From: SXOA01 sp046593355
Lineage (GTDB): Bacteria > Planctomycetota > Planctomycetia > Pirellulales > Pirellulaceae
DNA length: 64,000 nt
NCBI GenBank assembly: GCA_046593355.1
Contig: JBKJNY010000242.1
Coordinates: 1-64,000 of the forward strand
Direction: 5' to 3'
In this document: positions 27,811-35,467 of the stretch, piece after piece
Layout: the number at the start of each line of letters is the position of its first letter
Position numbering within the stretch: the first letter of the stretch is position 1
Translations under genes and position numbers: made by a program
The notes under the pieces: generated by a model
Seen by the model: only the letters and a program-made list of their open reading frames with translations
Databases searched by the model: none
Told to the model about the DNA's origin: nothing

Positions 27811-27843
27811 TGGTGCACAGCTGGTGCACAACTGGTGCACGCG
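27811..27843. repeat. Three tandem 11-mers between convergent recombinases
   Basis: Units TGGTGCACAGC, TGGTGCACAAC and TGGTGCACGCG follow each other without gaps. Each contains the palindrome GTGCAC at one-helical-turn spacing. Such spacing suits cooperative binding of a recombinase, excisionase or regulator on one DNA face (inference). Confidence 0.7.
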
Positions 27844-27975
27844 GGCCGGCCAGCCGGTGGCCGACAAGGTTTTGGAAGGATCCGGCAATGTTTCACGGAA
27901 GTAGTTACGTCAATTAGAGTTACGCACTAGAGATTAAGTTTTTGTAGAAGCGCTGAAGTAAAGAATAAGAGCGGT

Positions 27976-29235
27976 TCAGAGAATCCTGTCCTCTCCGCTT
28001 CGTTTAACATGCCTACCCCTCCGCCTCTTGGCGGGACTACCCTTGGGACTACCCATCAAACAGGGCAGCAACTCCACCGCTGCCGCCTCCGCACCAGGGG
28101 CGAGCCTCGCGTATTTCACGGTTAAATCGAGATTGCTGTGTCTCGCCAGCCGCTGCACTAGCGTTCCAGTGAGTCCCGCGTCCCACAGGGCAGGAATGTA
28201 GCTGTTCCGCAGCGAGTGGAAGCTTCGCCGCCCCTCGCTGGTCCTCTCCGGGATTCCCGCCTCGGTCATGTCCTGGTGCAGAAGGTCCGATACTCGCTTG
28301 AGCCGCAGGCCGGGGAAGAGGTGCTGGTCGGGAGCATACCCAGAGAGCCACCGGGAAAGCCCACGGACGACCTTGGCCGGCAGCGGGCACGTGGCCGGGT
28401 CGCCGTTCTTCGTGTACGAGGAAGCCACTCGGACGGCCTTCTGGGGCAAGTCGAAGCAAGCGGGGGTCAACGCCGCAAGCTCTCCCCTTCGCAACCCGGT
28501 GCAACAGGCCAGCCGATAGATCCACGCTCTGACGACGCCGGGGTATTCGGTGTTGCGTTGGCTCGTCTCCGTGATGGCGATTAGGTCGAGCAATTCCTCC
28601 AGCATGAACCTATCACGCCTCCGCCGCTGCGTGCGGACTTTGGGGAGCCGCAGGCCGACGAGGGCATGCTCGCTGTGCCGCTTGGAGAGCCAGAGCCATC
28701 TTGCGAATTGTTTGGCGGACATGCGGTGGTGGTTCAGGCTCTGCTCGGATAGGGCGGACATCACCGGATCATCGGCGAGGGCTAGCTCTACGCGGTCTAC
28801 GTGTAGGTCGGTGATGCGTTTGAATTTGGCTGCGGCGATGATTCGGCAGAGGCGTCGTTCCATGTCGATGGCGTAGCGTTCGCTGTGCTTGGCTCGGAGG
28901 ATGGCTACCCAGTCGTCGATATGTTCGGGAAGGGTCTTGAGCCGCTGCTTGAGGTGTGGGCCTCCCATGATTTCCAGGAGCAGTTGTGCCCGCTGCTGTT
29001 CCTGGTCGCCGGGTTGGACGAGGCGGTAGCGTGGCCGGCCGTTCTGTTTCCAGCGGAAGCACAGTTTGCCTCGGTGTTGGCAGGTCGAGATTTTGGGTGC
29101 TCTGGTCATCGTTCGTTCTCCTGTGAGGGTGGGGTGGACTACCTTCCATCCGACCACAGCGAACCGCTGCCCATCAGCTTTTCGTTTGCAAACACGAGTA
29201 CCCCCACCTGTTGCCCACTCGTAGCTGCCTTCCAT
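27976..29235 (-). CDS. Second tyrosine recombinase / integrase
   Basis: 419 residues from the ATG at 29235, which has GGAGG 5 nt upstream and overlaps the stop of the excisionase-like gene. A later ATG at 29109 with AGGAG 7 nt upstream would give 377 residues, so the true start is open. Core-binding domain at about 95-200. Catalytic residues counted from 29235: Arg249 (TGLRRGEL), His340 and Arg343 (FHSLRNS), His366 (RHSN) and Tyr375 (KYARL), so the full pentad is present apart from the variable Lys. The tail is rich in Lys/Arg (SPAKRRRGRHVK). Unrelated in detail to the recombinase at 26195-27784. It probably moves the xis-int cassette. Confidence 0.85.
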   Translation of the reverse strand: MEGSYEWATGGGTRVCKRKADGQRFAVVGWKVVHPTLTGERTMTRAPKISTCQHRGKLCFRWKQNGRPRYRLVQPGDQEQQRAQLLLEIMGGPHLKQRLKTLPEHIDDWVAILRAKHSERYAIDMERRLCRIIAAAKFKRITDLHVDRVELALADDPVMSALSEQSLNHHRMSAKQFARWLWLSKRHSEHALVGLRLPKVRTQRRRRDRFMLEELLDLIAITETSQRNTEYPGVVRAWIYRLACCTGLRRGELAALTPACFDLPQKAVRVASSYTKNGDPATCPLPAKVVRGLSRWLSGYAPDQHLFPGLRLKRVSDLLHQDMTEAGIPERTSEGRRSFHSLRNSYIPALWDAGLTGTLVQRLARHSNLDLTVKYARLAPGAEAAAVELLPCLMGSPKGSPAKRRRGRHVKRSGEDRIL

Positions 29236-29453
29236 CATTTCCTCCGCATTGCTCGGTATCGCGGCATGTTGCACCCGCACTGAACGAAGGCTTCGATGTC
29301 CGCTCGCCGCCAGCGGACGTTGCCGCCAGGGTCGGTGATTGGTGCGGGCATCTGCTTGGCGGCAGCCCATCGCGTAATCGTGCGACCGCTGCGGCCTAAC
29401 AACAGGCCCACGGCATCGGGGCCTAGTGCCACATCTCTCAAACAGCGGTGCAT
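29235..29453 (-). CDS. Excisionase-like helix-turn-helix protein
   Basis: 72 residues. HTH fold of the MerR/AlpA/excisionase type: GPDAVGLLLGRSGRTITRW followed by PAPITDPGGNVRWRRADIEA, i.e. helix, turn, helix and wing with the typical 'W...DIE.F' ending. The gene ends inside ATGATG, overlapping the start region of the recombinase, so the two are co-translated. Role: DNA-bending directionality factor or regulator for the adjacent integrase (inference from context). Two Cys in QCGCN near the end are unusual. Confidence 0.75.
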   Translation of the reverse strand: MHRCLRDVALGPDAVGLLLGRSGRTITRWAAAKQMPAPITDPGGNVRWRRADIEAFVQCGCNMPRYRAMRRK

Positions 29454-29887
29454 GAGGCGAGGGGTTCCGCCAGCCTCTGGCTGCTGCCCAGCTTCACGCG
29501 ACGATGCGGCGAGACGAATTTAGGCCGGCCTTCCTTTTGAATCGGTTTTCCGGTGTAGGTCCATTGGAAGGGGTGGGCCATCGTGGTGTTGTAATAGGTC
29601 ATGAACGCGCGGAGTTTCGCTTCGAGGTTGGCCACCGAGGTAAAGTTTCCGCCCCGCAAACATTTGCGATGAATGATCCCGAAGATAATCTCAATCTGAT
29701 TGAGCCACGAGCTGTGTTTCGGCAGGTAGACAAAACGGATTCGATGCCGGGGGTCCGACAAGAACTCCTTTCGCGTGGCCACGGATTTCAGGATGCCACA
29801 AACTCTTTTTTTCCCAGTTCGTTGGGCAGGCCGCATTGCTCGGCCACCCATTGCACGAGGCTTTCCGACACATACGTATGGAGGCAA

Positions 29888-29903
29888 TCCCGGCGCGCCG
29901 GGA
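29888..29903. repeat. 16-bp perfect palindrome inside the IS630 remnant, copy 1
   Basis: TCCCGGCGCGCCGGGA, its own reverse complement. It occupies the place of the second catalytic Asp region of the transposase. An identical copy lies at 30275-30290. Confidence 0.8.
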
Positions 29904-30118
29904 AGATCCATTCTCCCTCGGCGTCGGCGCTCACGGTTCGCGCAAGGTGCTGAACGAACTCGGGTTCGGTGCGGGTCGGCTCCAGGGTGGGAGAGACGAT
30001 CAACCCGGTGACCACGTCCAGACCCGCCGTCAACGTCGTCGTGCCATGCCGCGTGTATTCAAATTCCTGCTTGGTCACGCTGCCGGGTTGAACGGGCTTG
30101 TCGGGGGCATTACGCTGG

Positions 30119-30158
30119 ATGGCTTGTAGCGCGGTCGCATGGCTTGTAGCGCGGTCGC
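30119..30158. repeat. Exact 20-bp tandem duplication in the IS630 remnant
   Basis: The sequence ATGGCTTGTAGCGCGGTCGC at 30119-30138 is repeated at once at 30139-30158. The 20-bp unit shifts the transposase frame, and is one of the inactivating lesions. Confidence 0.85.
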
Positions 30159-30274
30159 CTCGTCCACGCTCACCGTATGCGTGCCGTCGACCGCCGCCTT
30201 CCTGGGAGCATCCAGATAGGTCCGGCAGACGTTTTCGACCTCGCTTTGGAACTTCTCGGGGTCTTTCTCCGTCG

Positions 30275-30290
30275 TCCCGGCGCGCCGGGA
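30275..30290. repeat. 16-bp perfect palindrome inside the IS630 remnant, copy 2
   Basis: The same palindrome as 29888-29903. Here it replaces the residues that normally follow 'PHR' in the transposase. Both copies encode PARRD on the minus strand. Confidence 0.8.
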
Positions 30291-30896
30291 TCTTCTTACG
30301 ATGCGGTTGCAGCACGGCTTGCTGCAAAATGCGGCCCACTTGTGCCCTGGAAATCGTCTCCACGATGTTCCGCGCAAGCACCTCGTCGCGCAGTTCTCTG
30401 ACCGTCCAGTGGTGGATGGGACGCCCGACAACTCCGGCGACTCACACGCCACCGCGACAATCCGCGCGACCTGCTCCGCGGTGAATTTCGCAGGCGCACC
30501 CGGTCGCGGAGCGTCGGACAACGCATCCAGAATCGCCTCACGCAAGCGCTGGGGTTCGGCGCATTCCCACGCGCACATCGATTCCCACGCATCCCGCCAG
30601 CGTTGCCGCCAGACTAAACCTGTTGACGGTTGAGTCCGACCTGCACCGCGATCTCCTCGTTCAAGAGCCCTTGAAACCCCAGCAAAATGATCGTCGCCCG
30701 CTGCACGACACACTTGACAACCGTGCGCGACCGACCGAGTTCCCGCAACACGGTCTGCTGCTTCTCGCTGATCCGAATCTTCGCCGCCGTCCCTGGCATG
30801 GATTATTCTTCCGCCTCACAATCGAGGTGTGGCGAAAGATACGGCATTCTCCGTTTTCATGAAACCCCGTTTCCGAGATGCCGCACTAGCGCAGCG

Positions 30897-30921
30897 CTTT
30901 CCTTCACTGGCGCTTCAGGCT
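30897..30921. repeat. Dispersed 25-nt repeat, copy 1
   Basis: CTTTCCTTCACTGGCGCT followed by TCAGGCT. It recurs at 36282-36305 with a single-base deletion. It lies just downstream of the small Cys protein gene that ends the molybdenum hydroxylase operon. Confidence 0.6.
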
Positions 30922-30928
30922 GGTGTCG

Positions 30929-31165
30929 CTAATACGTCTCGCGGAAGCAGTCGCGGCCGTGGACGCAGGACTGGCGGTTGACGTAGTCCCGGTCGGGGCC
31001 GAGCGAGTTCTGCGTGGTGTTGCACCAGCACGCGCCGGCATTGGACTCCGTGGTCTGCTCCGTCTGCCCCAGCGTGCCATGCACGTACATCGACTTGCTC
31101 CGCAGATGGATGCAAGCCGGGCCGGAGATTTGGGGCAGGTGGCCGAAATCAATCGTGGTGGGCAT
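30929..31165 (-). CDS. Small conserved Cys-containing hypothetical protein
   Basis: 78 residues, starting two bases after the stop of the FAD-subunit gene, so it belongs to the same operon. It has four cysteines in the patterns ACIHL, ACWCN and SCVHGRDC, an aromatic/polar core (KSMYVHG) and ends FRETY. No signal peptide is seen. I recall similar short proteins in planctomycetes, but their function is unknown. Because it is the last gene of a molybdenum hydroxylase operon, a role in that enzyme's assembly is possible but unproven. Confidence 0.7.
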   Translation of the reverse strand: MPTTIDFGHLPQISGPACIHLRSKSMYVHGTLGQTEQTTESNAGACWCNTTQNSLGPDRDYVNRQSCVHGRDCFRETY

Positions 31166-31167
31166 GT

Positions 31168-32157
31168 CTAGAATCCTCCCGTTTCCTGGCCGGCGGCACG
31201 CAGGATGGCGCGCTTGACGGCTGTCTTGGCGAGTTGCACCTTGTACGCATTGTGACTGAGCGGGCGAGCCGAGGCGACGGCGGCGAGGCCAGCGGCATCC
31301 GCCGTTTGCTCATTCACGGGCTGGCCAATGATCGCATTGGTTGCCTCGTAAGAAATCCAGGGCGTGGGAGCGACCTGGCCCAATATAATTCCGGCCTCGC
31401 GGACAATCCCTCCTTCGATTCGCAGCGATGCTGCCGCGGATGCGAGCGGGAAATCGGGCCCTTCTCCCTGGCGGACTTCATAGGTCGCGCTGGCGAAGTT
31501 GCGGCGGTCGGGCAGGATGATGTGCGTGAGAAACTGGCCGCGGACGAGGATGTTCTCCCGCTCCCCTTCATGGCGAGGAATGCGGAAGAGCTGCTCGATG
31601 GGGAGGAACTGCTCATCATCTTCCGTGGGGCCGATGACGCGGGCGGTGGCACCCAGGGCAATCATCGCCGGAGCGATGCGGGAAGCCGAGACGAACTTGG
31701 CCGCCCCTTCGTTACCAAAGATAGCGTGGTAACGGCTGTCTCCTTCTTCCACCGCGCTGCCGCCGGCAGCCAAGAGGCCCCGGCCGCCGCGGAAGTACCA
31801 GCACTGCGGCCGCTGCAAGACCTCGCCGCCGATGGTTCCCTGGCATTGCAACTGCATGCTGCTGATGCCCTGGATGGCCTGCCCGATGGCGGGGTAAGGG
31901 TCCAGATAGGGATGGGCGAGAACCTCATCGAGCGTGACCGCGGCCCCGATGGCAATCGCGCCGCCGTCGAGCTGCTCGATGGTCTGGAGCGACGGAATAT
32001 CGCGGATGTTCACGACCAGGTCGGGCGTGAGAATCATTTTCTTCAGCAGGCCGACGAGGTCGGTCCCGCCGGCCAGGATTTCAATCTCCCCCGGCTCGGC
32101 GAGGAGGGAGAGAGCTTCTCCTTCCGTCGTCGGCGAGGCATAGGCAAAGGATTTCAT
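31168..32157 (-). CDS. FAD-binding subunit of a molybdenum hydroxylase (xanthine/aldehyde dehydrogenase type)
   Basis: 329 residues from the ATG at 32157 (GGAG 8 nt upstream); the frame is open 23 codons further upstream. The FAD-binding PCMH-type domain has EILAGGTDLVGLLK at 26-39 and GTIGGEVLQ at 107-115. The CO-dehydrogenase flavoprotein C-terminal domain covers about 215-320. Family knowledge: it passes electrons from the Fe-S subunit to FAD. The E. coli PaoB protein and relatives hold an extra [4Fe-4S] cluster in the loop after 'RCWYFR'. Here the loop reads QCWYFRGGRGLLAAGG and only two cysteines (105 and 119) remain in the whole protein, so that cluster cannot form. It is the third gene of an operon with the Fe-S and Moco subunits. 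Confidence 0.85.
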   Translation of the reverse strand: MKSFAYASPTTEGEALSLLAEPGEIEILAGGTDLVGLLKKMILTPDLVVNIRDIPSLQTIEQLDGGAIAIGAAVTLDEVLAHPYLDPYPAIGQAIQGISSMQLQCQGTIGGEVLQRPQCWYFRGGRGLLAAGGSAVEEGDSRYHAIFGNEGAAKFVSASRIAPAMIALGATARVIGPTEDDEQFLPIEQLFRIPRHEGERENILVRGQFLTHIILPDRRNFASATYEVRQGEGPDFPLASAAASLRIEGGIVREAGIILGQVAPTPWISYEATNAIIGQPVNEQTADAAGLAAVASARPLSHNAYKVQLAKTAVKRAILRAAGQETGGF

Positions 32158-32192
32158 GAGGGGTCTCCGTGAGGAGGTTAGTTGTTCTTGAT

Positions 32193-32245
32193 AGTACTCA
32201 TCTCGCTCCGCGAGATGACTCCTCACGCGGAGCGTGAGGAGTACT
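32193..32245. repeat. 53-nt double-hairpin element, copy 1
   Basis: Two adjacent hairpins framed by AGTACT at both ends. The first has arms CATCTCGC/GCGAGATG and the second arms CTCCTCACGC/GCGTGAGGAG. A 53-nt relative with the same frame lies at 58142-58194. Both sit in spacers inside operons. It is followed by another palindromic word (GGCAGGCTGGAAGCCTACC, 32253-32271) that runs over the stop codon of the Moco subunit. Confidence 0.8.
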
Positions 32246-32266
32246 TTTCTTGGGCAGGCTGGAAGC

Positions 32267-34633
32267 CTACCCCACTTTTTTGCTCTTCGCCAGCGCCGCC
32301 AGCACCCGGTCGGGGGTCAGCGGCAGGACAGGGACACGGACGCCGAGGGCGTTGGCGACGGCGTTGCTGATGGCTGCGCCGGGGCTGATGACCGGGGGCT
32401 CGCCGAGGCCAATGACGCCGCGGGAACGCTCGCTCTCCGGCTCATACAGGTGTACGACGATTTCGCCGATGTCCCCCAGCCGCGGCAGGCGGTAGTCCTT
32501 CATTTCGGCATTCAAGACCGCGCCAGTGGCGGGATCCTGAATCCGCTGCTCGAACAGGGCGTAGGCGATTCCCATGATGACCGAGCCGTAAATCTGGCTT
32601 TCGGCCTGCGTGGGGCTGACGACCAGACCCATGTCCTGCACGGCCACGAACTTCTTCATCTTGACGACGCCAGTCTCGCGGTCGACCGCTACGTGGGCCA
32701 TCTGCACGCCGCCAACGGTCACATTGGAAAGCGGACTCTTCGTGCCGCTCTTGTAGTCCGCCAGGACTTCCAGGGGCTTCATGCCGATGAGCGAGCAGGC
32801 TTCTTTCCAGGAGAGGCTCTTGCCGCCCGCGCCGACAATTTTGCCGCCAACCGCCCTTAGCGTGGCCGCTTCCACACCTAGCTTGGCCGCGGCGAGGTCG
32901 AGAATCTTGCCTAGTGCGTCCACTCCGGCGCGGCGATGGGATTCGCAAACGCCGCCAATCGTGGTGCTGCCGCCGGAAGGCCCGCTGGCGGGATACTTCG
33001 AGGAGCCGATGTTAATTTTGATCGCCTCGATGGGGAGGCCCAAGGTCTCCCCCAAGACCATCGCACAGGAGGTGCGGGTGCCGGTACCCAGGTCTTGCGT
33101 GCCGCAGAAGGTTTCGACGCCGCCGTCGGGATAGACCTTGAGCATCACCGTGGAGTTATTGGCGCTGCCGCCCCAGGTGTGGATGGCCATGCCGAGTCCT
33201 TCCACGATGGAGCCCTTGGCCTGGCCCTTGCCATGGGGATGCCACTTGGCTTTCCAGTCCATCAATTTCGCGCCGACTTCCATCTCCCCGGCGTACACCG
33301 AGGGCTTGGCTCCAGAGATGAGCGGCGCCTCGTCGGTGCCGAGGTTTTTCAGGAAAATGTCGTAGCTGTCGGCGCCCATCTTGGCGGCCATGTCGTCATA
33401 CGCGGTTTGCGTGATGGCACAGGCTTGCGGATGGTTCGGCGCGCGCCAGGCCCGGTTGGGGGCGGCGTTGTTTTTGATGTTGGTCTGGACGCGGCGGAAG
33501 TTCTTGGGAGCGAAGACGTAGGGAATCACGCCGTGGCCGACCCCCGAGCCGTTTTGGGTCGCGCCGCCGGCTCCCCAGTGCTCGCTGTCCCAGACCCTGA
33601 CGATGCCGTCCTTGTCGGCTCCCAGGCGGACCTTGATATAGCCGCTGGGGCGATTACCGCCGAGCTTGAACTCCTGGTCCCGGTCGAGCATGAACTTGAC
33701 CGGGCGGCCGGTGGCCTTGCTGATGCGGGCCGCGGCGATGGCCCAGTAATCCGGAGCGAACTTGCTGCCGAAGCCGCCGCCGATGTAATCGCAGTGAACG
33801 GTGACGTCGTCGGCCGTGATTTTCAGGCCGGCGGCGAATCCGTCGTCGGTGCCGGAGACGTTTTGCGTGGAGAGGTGGGCGATGAGCTTGCCGTCCACCC
33901 ATTCCACCGTGCTGCCGTGCGGCTCCAGGCAGCAGTGGGTGATGGTGTCGATGCCGTAGTAGCCCTCGACGACGTGGGCCGATTCCTTCAGCAGACGCTC
34001 GATTTCCTGGGCGGTGAATTCCTTCTCGTCGTCGTTTTCGCCGGCTTCCTTTTCGGTCTGGGTCTTGCCGCCGCCGGGGAAGGTGCGGCCCGCTTTCTTG
34101 GCTGCTTCGAGATTGTCTTCCTGCACGAAGACATCCAGCTTCTCGTATTCCACCTTGATGGCGGCGACCCCTTCAGCCGCGGCTCCCTCGCTCTCCGCGG
34201 CGACGACGGCGATGAGCTCGCCCTGCCACTCGATTTCCCAGTCCTTCTTCTCGCCCATCGGCTCGGGCTTCAGGACTTCGATTTTCACGACGCCGGGCAG
34301 TTTTTCGGCCGCGGCGGTATCGACCGATTTGATTTTGCAGTGGGCGTGCGGACAGCCGAGCCCCTTGGCGATGAGCTGATTCTTAAGGTTGATGTCGTAG
34401 GTGTACTTGGCGGCACCCGTGGATTTGGGCATGCCATCCAAGCGCGTCGCCCGTTTGCCGAGCAGGGTCGTCTTCTCCTTGGCGGGCCAGCCATATTTGG
34501 CCTTGTCTTCGTCAAATTTCTTGGCATCCGCGGCCACCTTGGCCTTGGCCGCCTCGGCCTTCGCGGCGGCGGCTTTCGCTTCGTCTTGTGCCTTGGTATC
34601 CGCGGCTTTCTGTTCGGTTTTCTGCTCAGCCAT
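32267..34633 (-). CDS. Molybdopterin-binding catalytic subunit of a xanthine/aldehyde-type molybdenum hydroxylase
   Basis: 788 residues. A Lys/Ala-rich, highly charged N-terminal stretch (about 1-50) precedes the a/b-hammerhead domain (about 60-175) and the molybdopterin-binding domains. Visible family motifs: GGGFGSKF (Moco contact), NRAWRAPNHPQ, GTQDLGTGTRT, and GLGEPPV with the catalytic-type Glu745. The active-site Glu indicates a working hydroxylase; the substrate (aldehyde, purine or other N-heterocycle) cannot be read from the sequence. The start overlaps the end of the Fe-S subunit gene by 8 nt. It has no export signal, so it would cross the membrane with the TAT-exported Fe-S subunit (known for Pao-type enzymes). 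The charged N-terminal tail is unusual. Confidence 0.85.
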   Translation of the reverse strand: MAEQKTEQKAADTKAQDEAKAAAAKAEAAKAKVAADAKKFDEDKAKYGWPAKEKTTLLGKRATRLDGMPKSTGAAKYTYDINLKNQLIAKGLGCPHAHCKIKSVDTAAAEKLPGVVKIEVLKPEPMGEKKDWEIEWQGELIAVVAAESEGAAAEGVAAIKVEYEKLDVFVQEDNLEAAKKAGRTFPGGGKTQTEKEAGENDDEKEFTAQEIERLLKESAHVVEGYYGIDTITHCCLEPHGSTVEWVDGKLIAHLSTQNVSGTDDGFAAGLKITADDVTVHCDYIGGGFGSKFAPDYWAIAAARISKATGRPVKFMLDRDQEFKLGGNRPSGYIKVRLGADKDGIVRVWDSEHWGAGGATQNGSGVGHGVIPYVFAPKNFRRVQTNIKNNAAPNRAWRAPNHPQACAITQTAYDDMAAKMGADSYDIFLKNLGTDEAPLISGAKPSVYAGEMEVGAKLMDWKAKWHPHGKGQAKGSIVEGLGMAIHTWGGSANNSTVMLKVYPDGGVETFCGTQDLGTGTRTSCAMVLGETLGLPIEAIKINIGSSKYPASGPSGGSTTIGGVCESHRRAGVDALGKILDLAAAKLGVEAATLRAVGGKIVGAGGKSLSWKEACSLIGMKPLEVLADYKSGTKSPLSNVTVGGVQMAHVAVDRETGVVKMKKFVAVQDMGLVVSPTQAESQIYGSVIMGIAYALFEQRIQDPATGAVLNAEMKDYRLPRLGDIGEIVVHLYEPESERSRGVIGLGEPPVISPGAAISNAVANALGVRVPVLPLTPDRVLAALAKSKKVG

Positions 34634-35231
34634 TGGCCCCTCCCTTAACGACCATCAAGGCCGCATGAATGACGTTGGCATAAGTGCCGCAGCGGCAGAT
34701 GTTGCCGTTGAGGCCGGCCCGGACCTGCTCTTCGGTGGCCTTGGGATTTTTGTTGAGAAACGCCCGCGTCGCCACGACGAAACCGGGGGTGCAAAACCCG
34801 CACTGCTGGGCGTCGCAAGCGACAAAGGCGGCTGGAACCGGATCCTTGGCCAGGCTCTCCGCCGTGGCAATCTTTTTGCCGACGCACCGCACCGCAAGCT
34901 CGACGCTGGCCGAGACCGGCTTGCCGTCGATGAGCACGGTGCTCGCGCCGCTAGAGGCATCGCTGCTGACCGGTTTGGCTCCGGTCAGGTCGAGCTGGTA
35001 GCGGAGGACTTCGAGCAGGGTCGTCCGCGGCTCAGCCTTCACCTTTACGTCCTTGCCGTTGACGTTGAGCGTCAGGGTCTGTTCGCCACTGACGATGCGA
35101 GTCCCTTTGGCTTCCTGGGCAATCGCCTGCGCCTGGGAGGCAATCGCCCCAGCCGCGGCCACCGCCCCGGAGCCGCGGAGGAAGTCGCGGCGGCTGAAGC
35201 CCGCAGGGGGCCTGGAATGCGTGCGGTCCAT
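34626..35231 (-). CDS. TAT-exported 2Fe-2S subunit of the molybdenum hydroxylase, lacking the ferredoxin-type cluster ligands
   Basis: 201 residues. A twin-arginine signal SRRDFLRGSGAVAAAGA lies at 13-29. A plant-ferredoxin-like domain covers about 50-115 and a C-terminal helical [2Fe-2S] domain covers 120-200. In the helical domain the ligands C144, C147, C179 and C181 are present (QCGFC, ICRC). In the ferredoxin-like domain the four Cys expected in 'TG.K.GC..G.CGACTVL.DG..V.SC' are all serine: S89, S94, S97 and S109. The fold-defining residues around them (TGAK, TVLIDG) are kept. So one of the two clusters is probably absent. It is the first gene of the operon and resembles the periplasmic PaoA type. 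Confidence 0.85.
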   Translation of the reverse strand: MDRTHSRPPAGFSRRDFLRGSGAVAAAGAIASQAQAIAQEAKGTRIVSGEQTLTLNVNGKDVKVKAEPRTTLLEVLRYQLDLTGAKPVSSDASSGASTVLIDGKPVSASVELAVRCVGKKIATAESLAKDPVPAAFVACDAQQCGFCTPGFVVATRAFLNKNPKATEEQVRAGLNGNICRCGTYANVIHAALMVVKGGANG

Positions 35232-35467
35232 GGGGAGTTCCTTGGTACGAGCTACGGCCGCCGTGTGGAGTGTTCACAAACGCCGGGCGGCCGGTTCACT
35301 GGCTGACGATTATACGACCTCTACCCAAGGAAACAATCAAGGGGGCGGAAATTCTGCACCCCTGTTCGATTCGCAGCGAGATTTCCATTTTCCGGGCGTT
35401 TCGTTATACTCAGCGGGACGTTTGGCTGAACGTCTCAAACATTCGCATTCTCACCAAGGAGGGGACG

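Larger units (their letters stand above)
29438..30799 (-). pseudogene. IS630-family transposase remnant, several frameshifts
   Basis: Pieces of an IS630 transposase can be followed in order along the minus strand, in changing frames. The N-terminal HTH (MPGTAAKIRISEKQQTVLRE) occupies 30799-30614. The linker helices (REAILDALSDAPRPGAPAKF) follow, then VRELRDEVLARNIVETISRA. Next comes the first catalytic block around VSVDEATALQA, then EFEYTRHGTTTLTAGLDV to GEWIF. The C-terminal block RIRFVYLPKHSSWLNQIEI with the third acidic residue and TYYNTTMAHPFQWTYTGKP ends near 29520. The second catalytic Asp (usually in 'WIF.VDQLNTH') is lost where a palindrome interrupts the frame. At least three frameshifts and two palindromic interruptions make it inactive. 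No terminal inverted repeats were identified. Confidence 0.75.

Noticed and set aside
27811..27843. CRISPR array
   Set aside because: The three 11-mers are contiguous with no spacers, and no cas gene is nearby.
27785..27975. tRNA gene as attachment site between the recombinases
   Set aside because: No cloverleaf arms or T-loop GTTCRA pattern could be found by eye.
32936..34648. 570-residue open frame on the plus strand
   Set aside because: Mirror frame of the Moco subunit gene; GC-rich coding DNA leaves long antisense frames open. No ribosome binding site and no recognisable domains.
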